From positions 124,001 to 188,000 of the forward strand of contig NZ_CP038266.1 in NCBI RefSeq assembly GCF_004564355.1: a DNA stretch of 64,000 nucleotides, read 5' to 3'. Positions 9,350-16,764 of the stretch are shown piece after piece. Origin of the DNA: Microbacterium wangchenii (GTDB lineage: Bacteria; Actinomycetota; Actinomycetes; Actinomycetales; Microbacteriaceae). A model generated the notes under the pieces. The model had not been told where the DNA came from, did not search any database, and saw nothing but the letters and a program-made list of their open reading frames with translations. The position numbers were made by a program, and so were the translations under genes. The first letter of the stretch is position 1, and each line of letters opens with the position of its first letter.

Positions 9350-10828
9350 ATGTGCGGCATCGTCGGCATGGTCGGGCGCGGCCCGGTCAATCAGGAGATC
9401 TACGACGCCCTGCTGCTGCTGCAGCACCGTGGGCAGGATTCCACCGGGATCGCCACCGCGGAGGCGAACGGCGTCTTCCACATCAACAAGCAGCGCGGCA
9501 TGGTGCGCGAGGCCTTCCGCACGCGTGACATGCGCACGCTCCTGGGTGAGATCGGCCTCGGCCACGTCCGGTACGCCACGAAGGGCACCGCCTCCAGCGA
9601 GGAGGAGGCGCAGCCGTTCTACGTGAACGCTCCGTACGGCATCGTCCTGGTGCACAACGGCAACCTCACCAACACGCGCGAGCTCACCGATCAGCTCTTC
9701 CACAAAGACCGCCGGCACCTGAACACCACGTCCGACACCGAGCTGCTGGTGAACATCCTCGGGTCAGAGCTGCAGTCCGAGATCACCGAGCCCGACCTCG
9801 ATCCCGACCAGGTGTTCCGCGCGGTCGCGCGCGTACACGAGCGGGTCGAGGGATCGTACGCGGCCATCGCCCTGATCGCCGGGCACGGGCTCCTCGCCTT
9901 CCGCGACCCCTTCGGCATCCGGCCCCTCATCCTGGGGACCCGTCCCGTCGCCTCGCCGACCGGCTCAGGCACCGCCGGGTACGAGTGGGTCGTCGCCTCC
10001 GAGTCGCTCGTGCTGGAGAACGCCGGTTTCGAGGTGGTCCGCGACGTGATGCCCGGCGAGGCCGTCTTCGTCACGCTCGACGGCACCCTGCACACGCGAC
10101 AGGTCGCGTCCGCCCCCGTGCTGAAGCCCTGCTCCTTCGAGTACGTGTACCTCGCGCGACCGGACTCGATCATGAACGGCATCTCGGTGTACGAGGCACG
10201 GCTGCGGATGGGGGAGCGGCTCGCCGACACCATCGCGAAGTACACCCCGCCGGGAACCATCGACGTCGTGATGCCGATCCCCGACTCCTCGCGGCCGGCG
10301 GCGATGCAGGTCGCCCGCAAGCTCGGGCTGGAGTACCGCGAGGGCTTCTACAAGAACCGGTACGTCGGCCGCACCTTCATCATGCCCGGGCAGGCGGTGC
10401 GCAAGAAGAGCGTGCGCCAGAAGCTCAACGCGATGTCCAGCGAGTTCAAGGGCAAGAACGTCCTGCTCATCGACGACTCGATCGTGCGCGGGACCACGAG
10501 CCGCGAGATCATCCAGATGGCGCGGGATGCGGGAGCCAAGACGGTGACGTTCGCTTCGGCGGCCCCGCCGGTGCGCTATCCCCACGTGTACGGCATCAAC
10601 ATGCCCTCACGCCAGGAGCTCGTCGCCCACGGCCGCACGGTGCCCGAGATCGCCGAGGAGCTCGGCTGCGACTACCTGGTCTACCAGGAGGTCGAAGACC
10701 TCAAGGCGGCGATCCTCGAGGGATCCGACGTCGAAGACCTCGACATGAGCTGCTTCGACGGCCGGTACGTCACGGGCACCGTCACCCCCGAGTACCTCGC
10801 GTGGGTCGAGGGCAGCCAGCAGTCCTGA
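9350..10828 (+). CDS. purF: Amidophosphoribosyltransferase
   Basis: PurF makes phosphoribosylamine from PRPP and glutamine, the committed step of purine synthesis. The product has 492 residues and starts MCGIVGMVG, so after Met removal Cys is the N-terminal nucleophile with no propeptide, as in the E. coli type. The PRPP-binding motif LLIDDSIVRGTTSR lies near residues 370-385. It follows purM by six bases. No regulatory hairpin is seen between them. A strong hairpin lies after the stop. Confidence 0.97.
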   Translation: MCGIVGMVGRGPVNQEIYDALLLLQHRGQDSTGIATAEANGVFHINKQRGMVREAFRTRDMRTLLGEIGLGHVRYATKGTASSEEEAQPFYVNAPYGIVLVHNGNLTNTRELTDQLFHKDRRHLNTTSDTELLVNILGSELQSEITEPDLDPDQVFRAVARVHERVEGSYAAIALIAGHGLLAFRDPFGIRPLILGTRPVASPTGSGTAGYEWVVASESLVLENAGFEVVRDVMPGEAVFVTLDGTLHTRQVASAPVLKPCSFEYVYLARPDSIMNGISVYEARLRMGERLADTIAKYTPPGTIDVVMPIPDSSRPAAMQVARKLGLEYREGFYKNRYVGRTFIMPGQAVRKKSVRQKLNAMSSEFKGKNVLLIDDSIVRGTTSREIIQMARDAGAKTVTFASAAPPVRYPHVYGINMPSRQELVAHGRTVPEIAEELGCDYLVYQEVEDLKAAILEGSDVEDLDMSCFDGRYVTGTVTPEYLAWVEGSQQS

Positions 10829-10841
10829 CCGCGCCGCGCGC

Positions 10842-10890
10842 ACAGCGAAACGGTCGGCCGCAGCACCGCTGCAGCCGACCGTCTTCGCTG
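10842..10890. terminator. Bidirectional terminator hairpin between purF and the DUF3073 gene
   Basis: A long imperfect inverted repeat: cagcgaa / acggtcggc / cgcag pairs with ctgca / gccgaccgt / cttcgctg around a short loop. It lies between convergent stop codons, 14 bases after purF and 25 bases after the DUF3073 gene. Confidence 0.75.
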
Positions 10891-10914
10891 ACGGGCCTGC
10901 CCCTCAGTGGGGTG

Positions 10915-11091
10915 TCAGGCCTTTTCGCCTTCGAGCTTGTCCTCGTGCTCGTCGGCCCACTTGTCGACGTATTCGTCCTCGCCGTTGTGACCGAGCTCTC
11001 GCTCGAGGGCGGCGAGGTTCACCGAGTACGTGTCGTACTTCAGCTCCCGGGCGATTTTGGTGTGCTTCGCCTTTTGACGGCCACGCCCCAT
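10915..11091 (-). CDS. DUF3073 family protein
   Basis: This 58-residue, highly charged protein starts MGRGRQKAKHTKIARELKY, the hallmark of DUF3073, a small actinobacterial family of unknown role usually found beside purM/purF. The C-terminal half is acidic (EDEYVDKWADEHEDKLEGEKA). ATG 11091 is preceded by GAGGGGG; longer starts add residues not typical of the family. It is convergent with purF across a shared hairpin. The basic N-terminus suggests nucleic-acid or ribosome binding, which is speculation. Confidence 0.92.
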   Translation of the reverse strand: MGRGRQKAKHTKIARELKYDTYSVNLAALERELGHNGEDEYVDKWADEHEDKLEGEKA

Positions 11092-11237
11092 GCGAGACCC
11101 CCTCATGTTCGACAACGCGGGCTGTTCGCGGCCCGACGCATTCACGGATCCGGATAGAAACCGGTAAGAGTAGCATTCAGGATATCACGGTGGCCTTCCG
11201 CCCTCTCTGCGCGGCGGCCGGACGCGAGGGGATGCAG

Positions 11238-11783
11238 ATGGTCGACGAAGCAGCCGGCAGTCCGGAGCAACGAGCCGCCGCCGCCGCGGATGCTCCACAC
11301 GGTGCGGTGATCGTCGGCGCCGTTCCCGGGCAATCCCCCCGGGTCATCATCGAAGCCGCGCGTTATGCGCGGCTGCTGTCGGCGCCACTGGTGATCGCGC
11401 ACGTGGATGTCACCCGCTTCGTCACGTTCGAAGACCCCGACGGCTTCGTGCACTCCGCGCCCATCGATCTCGACGTCGGTGGAGGCGAGGTCGAGCTCAA
11501 CGAGGTGCGCGCGGCCGCCGAAGCGGCCCTGGCCGAGTGCCCTGTGCCGTGGAGCGTGCATCAGCTGGTCGGCGATCCGGCCCTCGCCATCAAGCACCTG
11601 GCCGAGCGCATCGACGCCAAGCTGCTGGTCGTCGGCACCCGCAAGCGCGGCTTCGGCGACTCGCTGCGGGAGTTCTTCACCGGCTCGGTGGCGGCGCGGC
11701 TGAGTCACCGTCAGCACCGGCCGCTGCTCGTGATCCCGCTGGGCGATCCGGTGCCCGACGATCAGGACATCGTCTGGAGCTGA
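11238..11783 (+). CDS. Universal stress protein, UspA family
   Basis: A single-domain UspA protein of about 181 residues. The ATP-binding consensus appears as VVGTRKRGFGDSLREFFTGS followed by VAARLSHRQHRPLLVIP, and the N-terminal beta strand is GAVIVGAVPGQSP. ATG 11238 was chosen because GAGGG lies seven bases upstream; ATG 11232 is too close to it. It stands alone between the DUF3073 gene and the convergent PadR regulator (3-base gap). Its stress signal cannot be told from the sequence. Confidence 0.9.
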   Translation: MVDEAAGSPEQRAAAAADAPHGAVIVGAVPGQSPRVIIEAARYARLLSAPLVIAHVDVTRFVTFEDPDGFVHSAPIDLDVGGGEVELNEVRAAAEAALAECPVPWSVHQLVGDPALAIKHLAERIDAKLLVVGTRKRGFGDSLREFFTGSVAARLSHRQHRPLLVIPLGDPVPDDQDIVWS

Positions 11784-11786
11784 CCC

Positions 11787-12392
11787 TCAGCCCCGGATGG
11801 CGCGGACGATCGCGCCGGATGCGTCATCGAGCGCCGTCTCCAGTTCGTCGATGACTGCGGAGCTCAGTTCTCCGCCGCGGGCGACGTGCGTGCGCAGGTC
11901 GGCGCGCACGCGGGCGCGGAAGCCGTTGACGATCGCGTCCGCGCGGTGCAGCTGTTCCCGGCTGCGCGTGCGGACGTCGTCGGCGGGGGTGGCCGGCGCG
12001 CTGCGGCGCTCCTCCTTGGCCGCGGCGGCGAGGTCGGCGCGAAGGCTCCGCATCGCCTCGCGGACGCTGCCGCGCACCTCGTCGGCGATCAGGCGCACGC
12101 TGTCGGCCAGTCCCGCCTGAATCCCGTCGAGCTCGCCCGCGCGGGCGGCGACCTCGGCCCGGCCCGCATCGGTGATCTCGTACACCGTCTTGCGTCCCTC
12201 GACCGTCTTGGTCACGAGCCCCTCCTCCTCCAGCTTCGCCAGGCGGGGGTAGACGGTGCCGGCGGAGGGCGTGTACGTGCCGCCGGTGCGATCGGACAGC
12301 GCCTGCATGAGGTCGTACCCGTGGCGCGGCGACTCGTCCAGAAGGCTCAGGAGGTACAGGCGCAGGTCGCCGTGCGAGAAGACGGCGGCCAT
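11787..12392 (-). CDS. PadR family transcriptional regulator
   Basis: This 201-residue regulator has the PadR winged helix at the N-terminus (DLRLYLLSLLDESPRHGYDLMQALSDRTGG, then SAGTVYPRLAKLEEEGLVT) and a long C-terminal helical region for dimerisation. ATG 12392 overlaps the TGA of the upstream DUF4097 gene by one base and has GAGGAGGAG upstream, which indicates translational coupling. PadR repressors commonly control their own operon; a tandem palindrome in the shared promoter (13273-13314) is the likely operator. The inducing ligand is unknown. Confidence 0.93.
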   Translation of the reverse strand: MAAVFSHGDLRLYLLSLLDESPRHGYDLMQALSDRTGGTYTPSAGTVYPRLAKLEEEGLVTKTVEGRKTVYEITDAGRAEVAARAGELDGIQAGLADSVRLIADEVRGSVREAMRSLRADLAAAAKEERRSAPATPADDVRTRSREQLHRADAIVNGFRARVRADLRTHVARGGELSSAVIDELETALDDASGAIVRAIRG

Positions 12393-13243
12393 CACCACTC
12401 CTCCTCGGCCTCGAGGTCGGACTGGCGCACACCGGATGATCCGCGGCGCAGGACGGTGACGTTCCCGGAGACGGAGTGGGCGCGCACGTCGACGAAGGAA
12501 CCGCTGAGTTCGCCGGTGGACCCGGTGTAGTTGGTCGGTCCCGACCCGGAGCGGGTCTGACCGTCGATGAGGATGCGGCCACTCACGCTGCGCACGGCGT
12601 AGTTGGCGGGAAGATCGTCGTCCAGGCGGATGGTGGCGTTGCCGCTGACCGTGTTCACGCCGATGGAGTGGACCGTGCCGCGCGAGTCCACCAGCATGGC
12701 TCCCGAGACGGTGTCGATCGACGCCTTCGACACGCTGCCGGTCGCCGCGATGTCACCCGAGACGCTGTTGGCGCTGAGGGCACCCTGCAGCTGGCGCACC
12801 TGCACGTCGCCGGAGACGGCGTTCACGCTGAGATCGCCCGTCAGGCCGTCGACGATGATGTCGCCCGAGACGGTGTTGAGCCGCGCGTCGGTGTGCAGCC
12901 CCGACAGCAGGGCGCTCGCGCTGACGACTCCGAGGGTGAGGGCGATGTCACGGGGGACCGCGACACTGATCTCCGCGCGCGGGCCGCCCGCTCCGAAGTT
13001 GCGGAACACCTCCAGGAAGTTGTCCCACCGCAGCTGAGGATGATCGATCTCGAGGCTGTCGTCGGTGATCTCGATGCGCAGATCTTTCACCGTGACGCCG
13101 TGCACTTCGATGCGGGCGCCCGGCTGGTCGTGGGCGACGATGTCGATCTGGCCGCCGACCAGGCCGACCTTGAGCGAACGAACGGTCTCGATGTCGATCA
13201 CGCGCGTCTCGCCCGGGTGGATGAGCCACTTCTCGAGGGTCAT
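12392..13243 (-). CDS. DUF4097 family beta-strand repeat protein
   Basis: This 283-residue protein is made of repeated short beta strands with the recurring pattern SVSGDI / NTVSGDIIVDG / NAVSGDVQVRQ / NSVSGDIAATG, the toast-rack type repeat of DUF4097. The start MTLEKWLIHPGETRVIDIE is a typical beginning and is preceded by CAGGAG at good spacing. It has no signal peptide or transmembrane helix, so it is probably cytoplasmic. It is the first gene of an operon with a PadR regulator, a widespread pairing. The biochemical role of the family is unknown. Confidence 0.92.
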   Translation of the reverse strand: MTLEKWLIHPGETRVIDIETVRSLKVGLVGGQIDIVAHDQPGARIEVHGVTVKDLRIEITDDSLEIDHPQLRWDNFLEVFRNFGAGGPRAEISVAVPRDIALTLGVVSASALLSGLHTDARLNTVSGDIIVDGLTGDLSVNAVSGDVQVRQLQGALSANSVSGDIAATGSVSKASIDTVSGAMLVDSRGTVHSIGVNTVSGNATIRLDDDLPANYAVRSVSGRILIDGQTRSGSGPTNYTGSTGELSGSFVDVRAHSVSGNVTVLRRGSSGVRQSDLEAEEEW

Positions 13244-13272
13244 GAGAACTCCTGAGGGTGAAGAGGGTGGAT

Positions 13273-13324
13273 CGCGATATATCGCGTCTGGGGAGAATAA
13301 CACGATATATCGCGTCTGTGTCAA
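13273..13324 (-). promoter_or_regulatory. Promoter of the DUF4097-padR operon with tandem PadR operators
   Basis: The minus strand has a TTGACA -35 (13324-13319), an 18-19-base spacer and a TTATTCT -10 (13300-13294). A near-perfect copy of the palindrome cgcgatatatcgcg (13301-13314, starting ca) fills the spacer, and a perfect copy (13273-13286) lies just downstream of the -10. The 16-base unit cgatatatcgcgtctg repeats at 13275 and 13303, a 28-bp period. Occupancy of both sites would block RNA polymerase. Confidence 0.75.
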
Positions 13325-13355
13325 GAGCTGAGGGGACGAAGGCGCTGAGATGAGC

Positions 13356-13386
13356 TTGACATTGACGCGACGTCAACTTCTACCGT
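13356..13386 (+). promoter_or_regulatory. MerR-type promoter of the TipA-like gene
   Basis: TTGACA (13356-13361), exactly 19 bases, then TACCGT (13381-13386). The spacer holds the dyad ttgacg-cga-cgtcaa (13362-13376). A 19-bp spacer with a central dyad is the signature of MerR-family activation by DNA distortion. Confidence 0.8.
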
Positions 13387-13406
13387 GGAGGGGAAAGGGG
13401 ACGGAC

Positions 13407-14177
13407 ATGGAATGGTCCATTCAGCAGATCGCGCAGCTGACCGGCACGACCAGTCGCACGCTGCGCCATTACGGCGCCGTCGGGCTGCTGCATCCCTCCC
13501 GCGTCGGCGGCAACGGGTACCGGTACTACGACGAGGACGCACTCGTGCGGCTGCAGAGGATCCTCCTCCTGCGCGAACTGGGACTCGGCCTGGCCCAGAT
13601 CGCCGAGGTGCTGGCTCGGGAGGGTTCGGAGGAGTCGGCGCTCGCCACGCATCTGGCCTGGTTGCGCCGCGAGCAGGAACGGCTGACGCGGCAGATCGCC
13701 GCGGTGGAGAAGACCCTGGAGAAGAGAAGAGAAGGTGGACGCCTGATGGCACAGGAGATGTTCGACGGATTCGATCACACGGAGCACCGGGAGGAGGTCG
13801 TCCAGCGCTGGGGGAGTGATGCCTACGAGCGCTCGGACGCGTGGTGGCGTGCGCGATCGACCGAGGAGAAATCGGAATGGTCACGGCGCACGGCCGCTCT
13901 CATCCGCGAATGGATCGACGCGGCCGAGCGCGGCGACGATCCGGCCGGTGAGGCCGCACAGGACCTGGCTGCGCGCCACGTCGCCTGGCTGACGGAAGTG
14001 CCGGGTACGCCGGCCGCGCAGCCCGGAGGCGATGTGGCGGGCTATGTCCTCGGACTGGCCGACATGTACGTCGGCGACCCCCGCTTCGCACGGACCTACG
14101 CAACGAGTGCCGGCGGGACGGCCGGGGCGGAGTTCGTGCGGTCGGCGCTGAGGATCTACGCCGAGACGACCTGGTGA
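13407..14177 (+). CDS. TipA-like MerR family regulator (TipAL form)
   Basis: This 256-residue regulator has an N-terminal MerR winged helix (WSIQQIAQLTGTTSRTLRHYGAVGLL, residues 3-28), a coiled coil to about residue 110, and a C-terminal TipAS antibiotic-recognition domain (from about residue 114, MAQEMFDGF). The length is close to Streptomyces TipAL (253). ATG 13407 follows AAGGGG. The family activates its own promoter on binding thiopeptides and related drugs; the MerR-type promoter here fits autoregulation. The TipAS domain diverges in places, so the ligand may differ. Confidence 0.9.
   Translation: MEWSIQQIAQLTGTTSRTLRHYGAVGLLHPSRVGGNGYRYYDEDALVRLQRILLLRELGLGLAQIAEVLAREGSEESALATHLAWLRREQERLTRQIAAVEKTLEKRREGGRLMAQEMFDGFDHTEHREEVVQRWGSDAYERSDAWWRARSTEEKSEWSRRTAALIREWIDAAERGDDPAGEAAQDLAARHVAWLTEVPGTPAAQPGGDVAGYVLGLADMYVGDPRFARTYATSAGGTAGAEFVRSALRIYAETTW
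13746..14177 (+). CDS. Probable internally initiated TipAS-like short form
   Basis: An in-frame ATG at 13746 is preceded by AAGGTGG (13732-13738) seven bases away, a good ribosome binding site inside the coding sequence. Translation would give a 143-residue protein containing only the TipAS ligand domain, matching the known 144-residue TipAS of Streptomyces lividans. In that system the short form is made in excess and sequesters drug. That it is made here is inference. Confidence 0.6.
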   Translation: MAQEMFDGFDHTEHREEVVQRWGSDAYERSDAWWRARSTEEKSEWSRRTAALIREWIDAAERGDDPAGEAAQDLAARHVAWLTEVPGTPAAQPGGDVAGYVLGLADMYVGDPRFARTYATSAGGTAGAEFVRSALRIYAETTW

Positions 14178-14186
14178 GGGAAAGAA

Positions 14187-14227
14187 CGGATGCCACGTCC
14201 CTTGGGGGGAAGGACGTGGCATCCGTG
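14187..14227 (+). terminator. Terminator hairpin after the TipA-like gene
   Basis: Perfect stem cggatgccacgtcc / ggacgtggcatccg with a loop of about ten bases, ten bases after the stop codon. No T tract follows. Confidence 0.75.
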
Positions 14228-14294
14228 GTCGCGATCGATCAGATCGCGCAGGCGATGAATCCGGCGCACCCGAAGCGCCGATCCATCCAGGGGG

Positions 14295-14459
14295 TCAGAC
14301 GCTCTTGCGTCCGCTGATGACGCGGAACAGGAATGCGATCAGCGCGATGACGCCGACGATCAGTGCCACCCAGAGCAGCCAGTTGAGCGCGGTGTTCAGA
14401 CCGCCCACGATGGCCAGCACGATGGCGACGACGATGATGATGAGGAGGGCGATGTTCAT
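14295..14459 (-). CDS. Small hydrophobic membrane protein
   Basis: A 54-residue protein starting MNIALLIIIVVAIVLAIVGG with a second hydrophobic stretch NWLLWVALIVGVIALIAFLF and a basic end SGRKSV. This gives two transmembrane helices. GAAGGAG lies 11 bases before the ATG; a longer start adds 26 non-hydrophobic residues. The gene is convergent with the TipA-like gene, with a hairpin between them. Function is unknown; small stress-related membrane proteins of this type are common in actinobacteria. Confidence 0.7.
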   Translation of the reverse strand: MNIALLIIIVVAIVLAIVGGLNTALNWLLWVALIVGVIALIAFLFRVISGRKSV

Positions 14460-14484
14460 GTCGAGGTCTACTCCTTCTCTAGGA

Positions 14485-14511
14485 CGACGCCCCGCTGGAG
14501 GGCAGGGCGTC
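14485..14511 (-). promoter_or_regulatory. Leader hairpin of the small membrane protein gene
   Basis: gacgccc pairs with gggcgtc across a loop of about ten bases, 26 to 52 bases before the ATG at 14459. It could be an mRNA stability or regulatory element. No other gene is seen between 14460 and 14691. Confidence 0.35.
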
Positions 14512-14691
14512 GGGCGCCGTGTGCGGCGCTCATCCACAATGCCCGGTGTACCTCCGCGGATGCGAGGGGTTGACGACCGCGGAAGCCGGGTGCTAGCACG
14601 CGCGTCGCGCGTAGGGAAGGGGCGTTCCCTGTCAACCCCATGTCAGTCCCGTTCCTGGCCTCGTACCTTCGGACCGTCGAAAGGAGTCGCG

Positions 14692-14958
14692 ATGCCCGCT
14701 GGACGTGGATCGAACCTCAAGGACCGCGAGATGTACGAGGAGCTGCGCAAGGACGGCGCGTCGAAGGAGAAGGCCGCACGCATCTCCAACGCCGCCGCGG
14801 CGCAGGGGCGCTCGAAGGTGGGCAGCCGCGGGGCCAACGCCGATAACTACGAAGACCGCACCGTGGCCGAACTGCGCAAGCGTGCCAAGGAACTCGGCCT
14901 GAGCGGCTACTCGGGCAAGAAGAAGTCCGAGCTCATCTCCATGCTCCGAAACCACTGA
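14692..14958 (+). CDS. Small conserved protein with Rho termination factor N-terminal-like SAP domain
   Basis: The 88-residue protein has a basic, Ala-rich N-terminal half (NLKDREMYEELRKDGASKEKAARISNAAA) and a C-terminal RTVAELRKRAKELGLSGYSGKKKSELISMLRNH motif, a helix-extended-loop-helix fold of the Rho N-terminal or SAP class that binds nucleic acid. It matches the DUF7218 type of small actinobacterial protein. ATG 14692 has AAGGAG upstream. It ends two bases before the topoisomerase IB start, so both are probably made from one mRNA. Confidence 0.85.
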   Translation: MPAGRGSNLKDREMYEELRKDGASKEKAARISNAAAAQGRSKVGSRGANADNYEDRTVAELRKRAKELGLSGYSGKKKSELISMLRNH

Positions 14959-14960
14959 GG

Positions 14961-15926
14961 GTGGCACGACTCATCCGGGTCCGGCCTTTCGAGGACCCGG
15001 GGTACCGTCGCGTGCGCTCGGGGCGCGGATTCCGCTACGTCGACCACCGGGGCCGTCCGGCTCCCTCGGAGGACGCCGAACGCGCACACGCACTGGTCAT
15101 CCCGCCCGCGTGGCGTGAAGTGTGGATCTCCCGCGAGGCGCGCGGTCACATCCAGGCCGTCGGCACCGACGACGCCGGCCGGCGCCAGTACGTCTACCAC
15201 CCGGAGTGGTCGAAGAAGCGCGACAAGGGCAAGTACGCGCGCGCGCTCGAACTCGCCGCCGCCCTTCCGCGTGCCCGGCGACGGGTCACGCAGTCGATCC
15301 GCCGCGAGGAGCTCGACCGTGAGCGTGTGCTGGCGGTGGCCTTCCGGCTGCTCGATCAGGTCGCCCCGCGGGTGGGGTCCGCGCGGTACTTCGCCAGCAA
15401 CGGCAGTCGCGGTCTCACGACGCTCCTGCGCCGGGATGCCGAGGTCGACGGCTCGCACGTCACCTTGTCGTTCCCGGCCAAGAGCGGCAAGCGCGCCCTC
15501 CTGGAGCTGGACGACGAAGACCTCGCCCGCGCCGTGTCGGAGCTGGCCGCGGGCCGTCCCCGCGCGCACCTGCTGGCGTATGTCCGCGGCCGGCGCCGCG
15601 TGCCCCTGACGCCGGGCGACGTGAACGCGTACGTGCGGGCACTGACAGGTGGATCGTTCACCGCGAAGGACTTCCGCACCCTGCGCGGCACCATCCTCGC
15701 GGCCGAGACCCTCGCGCGCATCGGCACCGTCGACACCAAGACGGACCTCAAGCGCGCAGAGCTGCTCGCCGTGCGCGCCACGGCGGAGAAGCTGGGCAAC
15801 ACTCCCTCCGTGGCGCGGGGCAGCTACATCGATCCGCGCGTCTTCACGCTCTACCGGCGCGGGCAGCTCATGGACCTGGACGGCTCCCGAGACGCTGCGA
15901 TCCGCCGCCTCATCCTCGGGGAGTGA
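14961..15926 (+). CDS. DNA topoisomerase IB
   Basis: A 321-residue type IB topoisomerase, the poxvirus-like bacterial form. It has the N-terminal DPGYRRVRSGRGFRYVD strand block and the catalytic C-terminal domain with KDFRTLRGT and the nucleophilic Tyr in SYIDPRVF (Y289). It relaxes supercoils without ATP and is not essential in bacteria. The GTG start at 14961 is just two bases after the upstream stop. The pairing with a small DNA-binding protein suggests joint action on DNA, an inference. Confidence 0.93.
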   Translation: MARLIRVRPFEDPGYRRVRSGRGFRYVDHRGRPAPSEDAERAHALVIPPAWREVWISREARGHIQAVGTDDAGRRQYVYHPEWSKKRDKGKYARALELAAALPRARRRVTQSIRREELDRERVLAVAFRLLDQVAPRVGSARYFASNGSRGLTTLLRRDAEVDGSHVTLSFPAKSGKRALLELDDEDLARAVSELAAGRPRAHLLAYVRGRRRVPLTPGDVNAYVRALTGGSFTAKDFRTLRGTILAAETLARIGTVDTKTDLKRAELLAVRATAEKLGNTPSVARGSYIDPRVFTLYRRGQLMDLDGSRDAAIRRLILGE

Positions 15927-15936
15927 GGCACCGGGC

Positions 15937-15942
15937 TAGGGT
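15937..15942 (+). promoter_or_regulatory. -10 box of the crcB pair, leaderless start
   Basis: TAGGGT, six bases, then the GTG start at 15949. Only 22 bases separate this gene from the topoisomerase, so a fluoride riboswitch does not fit in the spacer. Confidence 0.5.
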
Positions 15943-15948
15943 GTCGGT

Positions 15949-16320
15949 GTGTTCTCGTGGGTCCACCTCGCGCTCGTGATCCTCGGCGGGGTGATCGGCA
16001 CCGCCGCGCGGCTGGGCATCACACTGGCCTTCGGCGAGGGGCTGGGGCCCGCCCTCGTGCCGGTCGTCAACGTCACGGGAGCCTTCCTGCTCGGGCTCGT
16101 GCTCGGCGGAGGCACGCGGTCCAGGCCGGCCCGGACCCCGGCCGGCGCACAGCACTTCCTCGGAGCGGGCATCCTGGGCGGCTTCACGACCTACAGCGCC
16201 CTCGCCGTGGAGTCGGTCGATCCGGCCGGTCTGGCGTGGGGCGCCGCCACCGTGATCGCGGGCACCCTGGCGGCGTGGGCCGGCGTCGTGGTCGCACGTC
16301 GGCGGAAGGCACCGCGATGA
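15949..16320 (+). CDS. crcB: Fluoride efflux channel subunit CrcB (first of a pair)
   Basis: This 123-residue four-helix membrane protein is a Fluc/CrcB fluoride channel subunit. The NVTGAFLLG motif in helix 2 and GFTTYSALAVES in helix 3 are the family signatures. The next gene encodes a second CrcB with only about a quarter identity and overlaps the stop by ATGA. Such pairs form a heterodimer in Gram-positive bacteria, with the subunits in opposite membrane orientation. The GTG start is supported by the TAGGGT box. Confidence 0.95.
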   Translation: MFSWVHLALVILGGVIGTAARLGITLAFGEGLGPALVPVVNVTGAFLLGLVLGGGTRSRPARTPAGAQHFLGAGILGGFTTYSALAVESVDPAGLAWGAATVIAGTLAAWAGVVVARRRKAPR

Positions 16321-16685
16321 CGCCGTCCCTGTTCGCCGCGGTGGCGCTGGCCGGCGGTGCCGGGGCGGGGCTGCGCTACCTGCTCGACCTGGTCGTGCAA
16401 CGGCTCGCCGGTTCGCGTGTGCCCTGGGGGATCCTCGTCGTGAACCTCTCCGGAGCGTTCGCCCTCGGGCTGATCTCGGCGGGCATCGTGGACTCCACGG
16501 GTCTCTGGGTGCTCGGCGCGGGTCTTCTCGGCGGGTACACCACCTTCAGTTCGGTGGCCGTATCCACCGTGCTGCTGGCCGAGGAGCGTCGCCCGCGCGC
16601 GGCGGTCGGCTACGCCGTCGCAACGTTCGTCGGCTCGGTGATCTGCGCGCTGCTGGGAGCGGTGTGCGGGGCTCTCCTCACCTGA
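16317..16685 (+). CDS. crcB: Fluoride efflux channel subunit CrcB (second of a pair)
   Basis: The 122-residue partner subunit has NLSGAFALG and GGYTTFSSVAVS, the same Fluc motifs as its neighbour. ATG 16317 overlaps the TGA of the first gene by four bases (ATGA), so translation is coupled and the two subunits are made in equal amounts. The product is a dual-topology membrane protein with four helices. No fluoride riboswitch was visible in front of the pair. Confidence 0.95.
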   Translation: MTPSLFAAVALAGGAGAGLRYLLDLVVQRLAGSRVPWGILVVNLSGAFALGLISAGIVDSTGLWVLGAGLLGGYTTFSSVAVSTVLLAEERRPRAAVGYAVATFVGSVICALLGAVCGALLT

Positions 16686-16764
16686 GAAGTGCCCAGGTGA
16701 CGCGTGGGATACTGAGGGCCCGGCATCGGTGTCGGTCATCCCACGTCACGTCCGAAGGGCATCC

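Noticed and set aside
15927..15948. Fluoride riboswitch before the crcB pair
   Set aside because: The spacer is only 22 bases, too short for the known crcB riboswitch.
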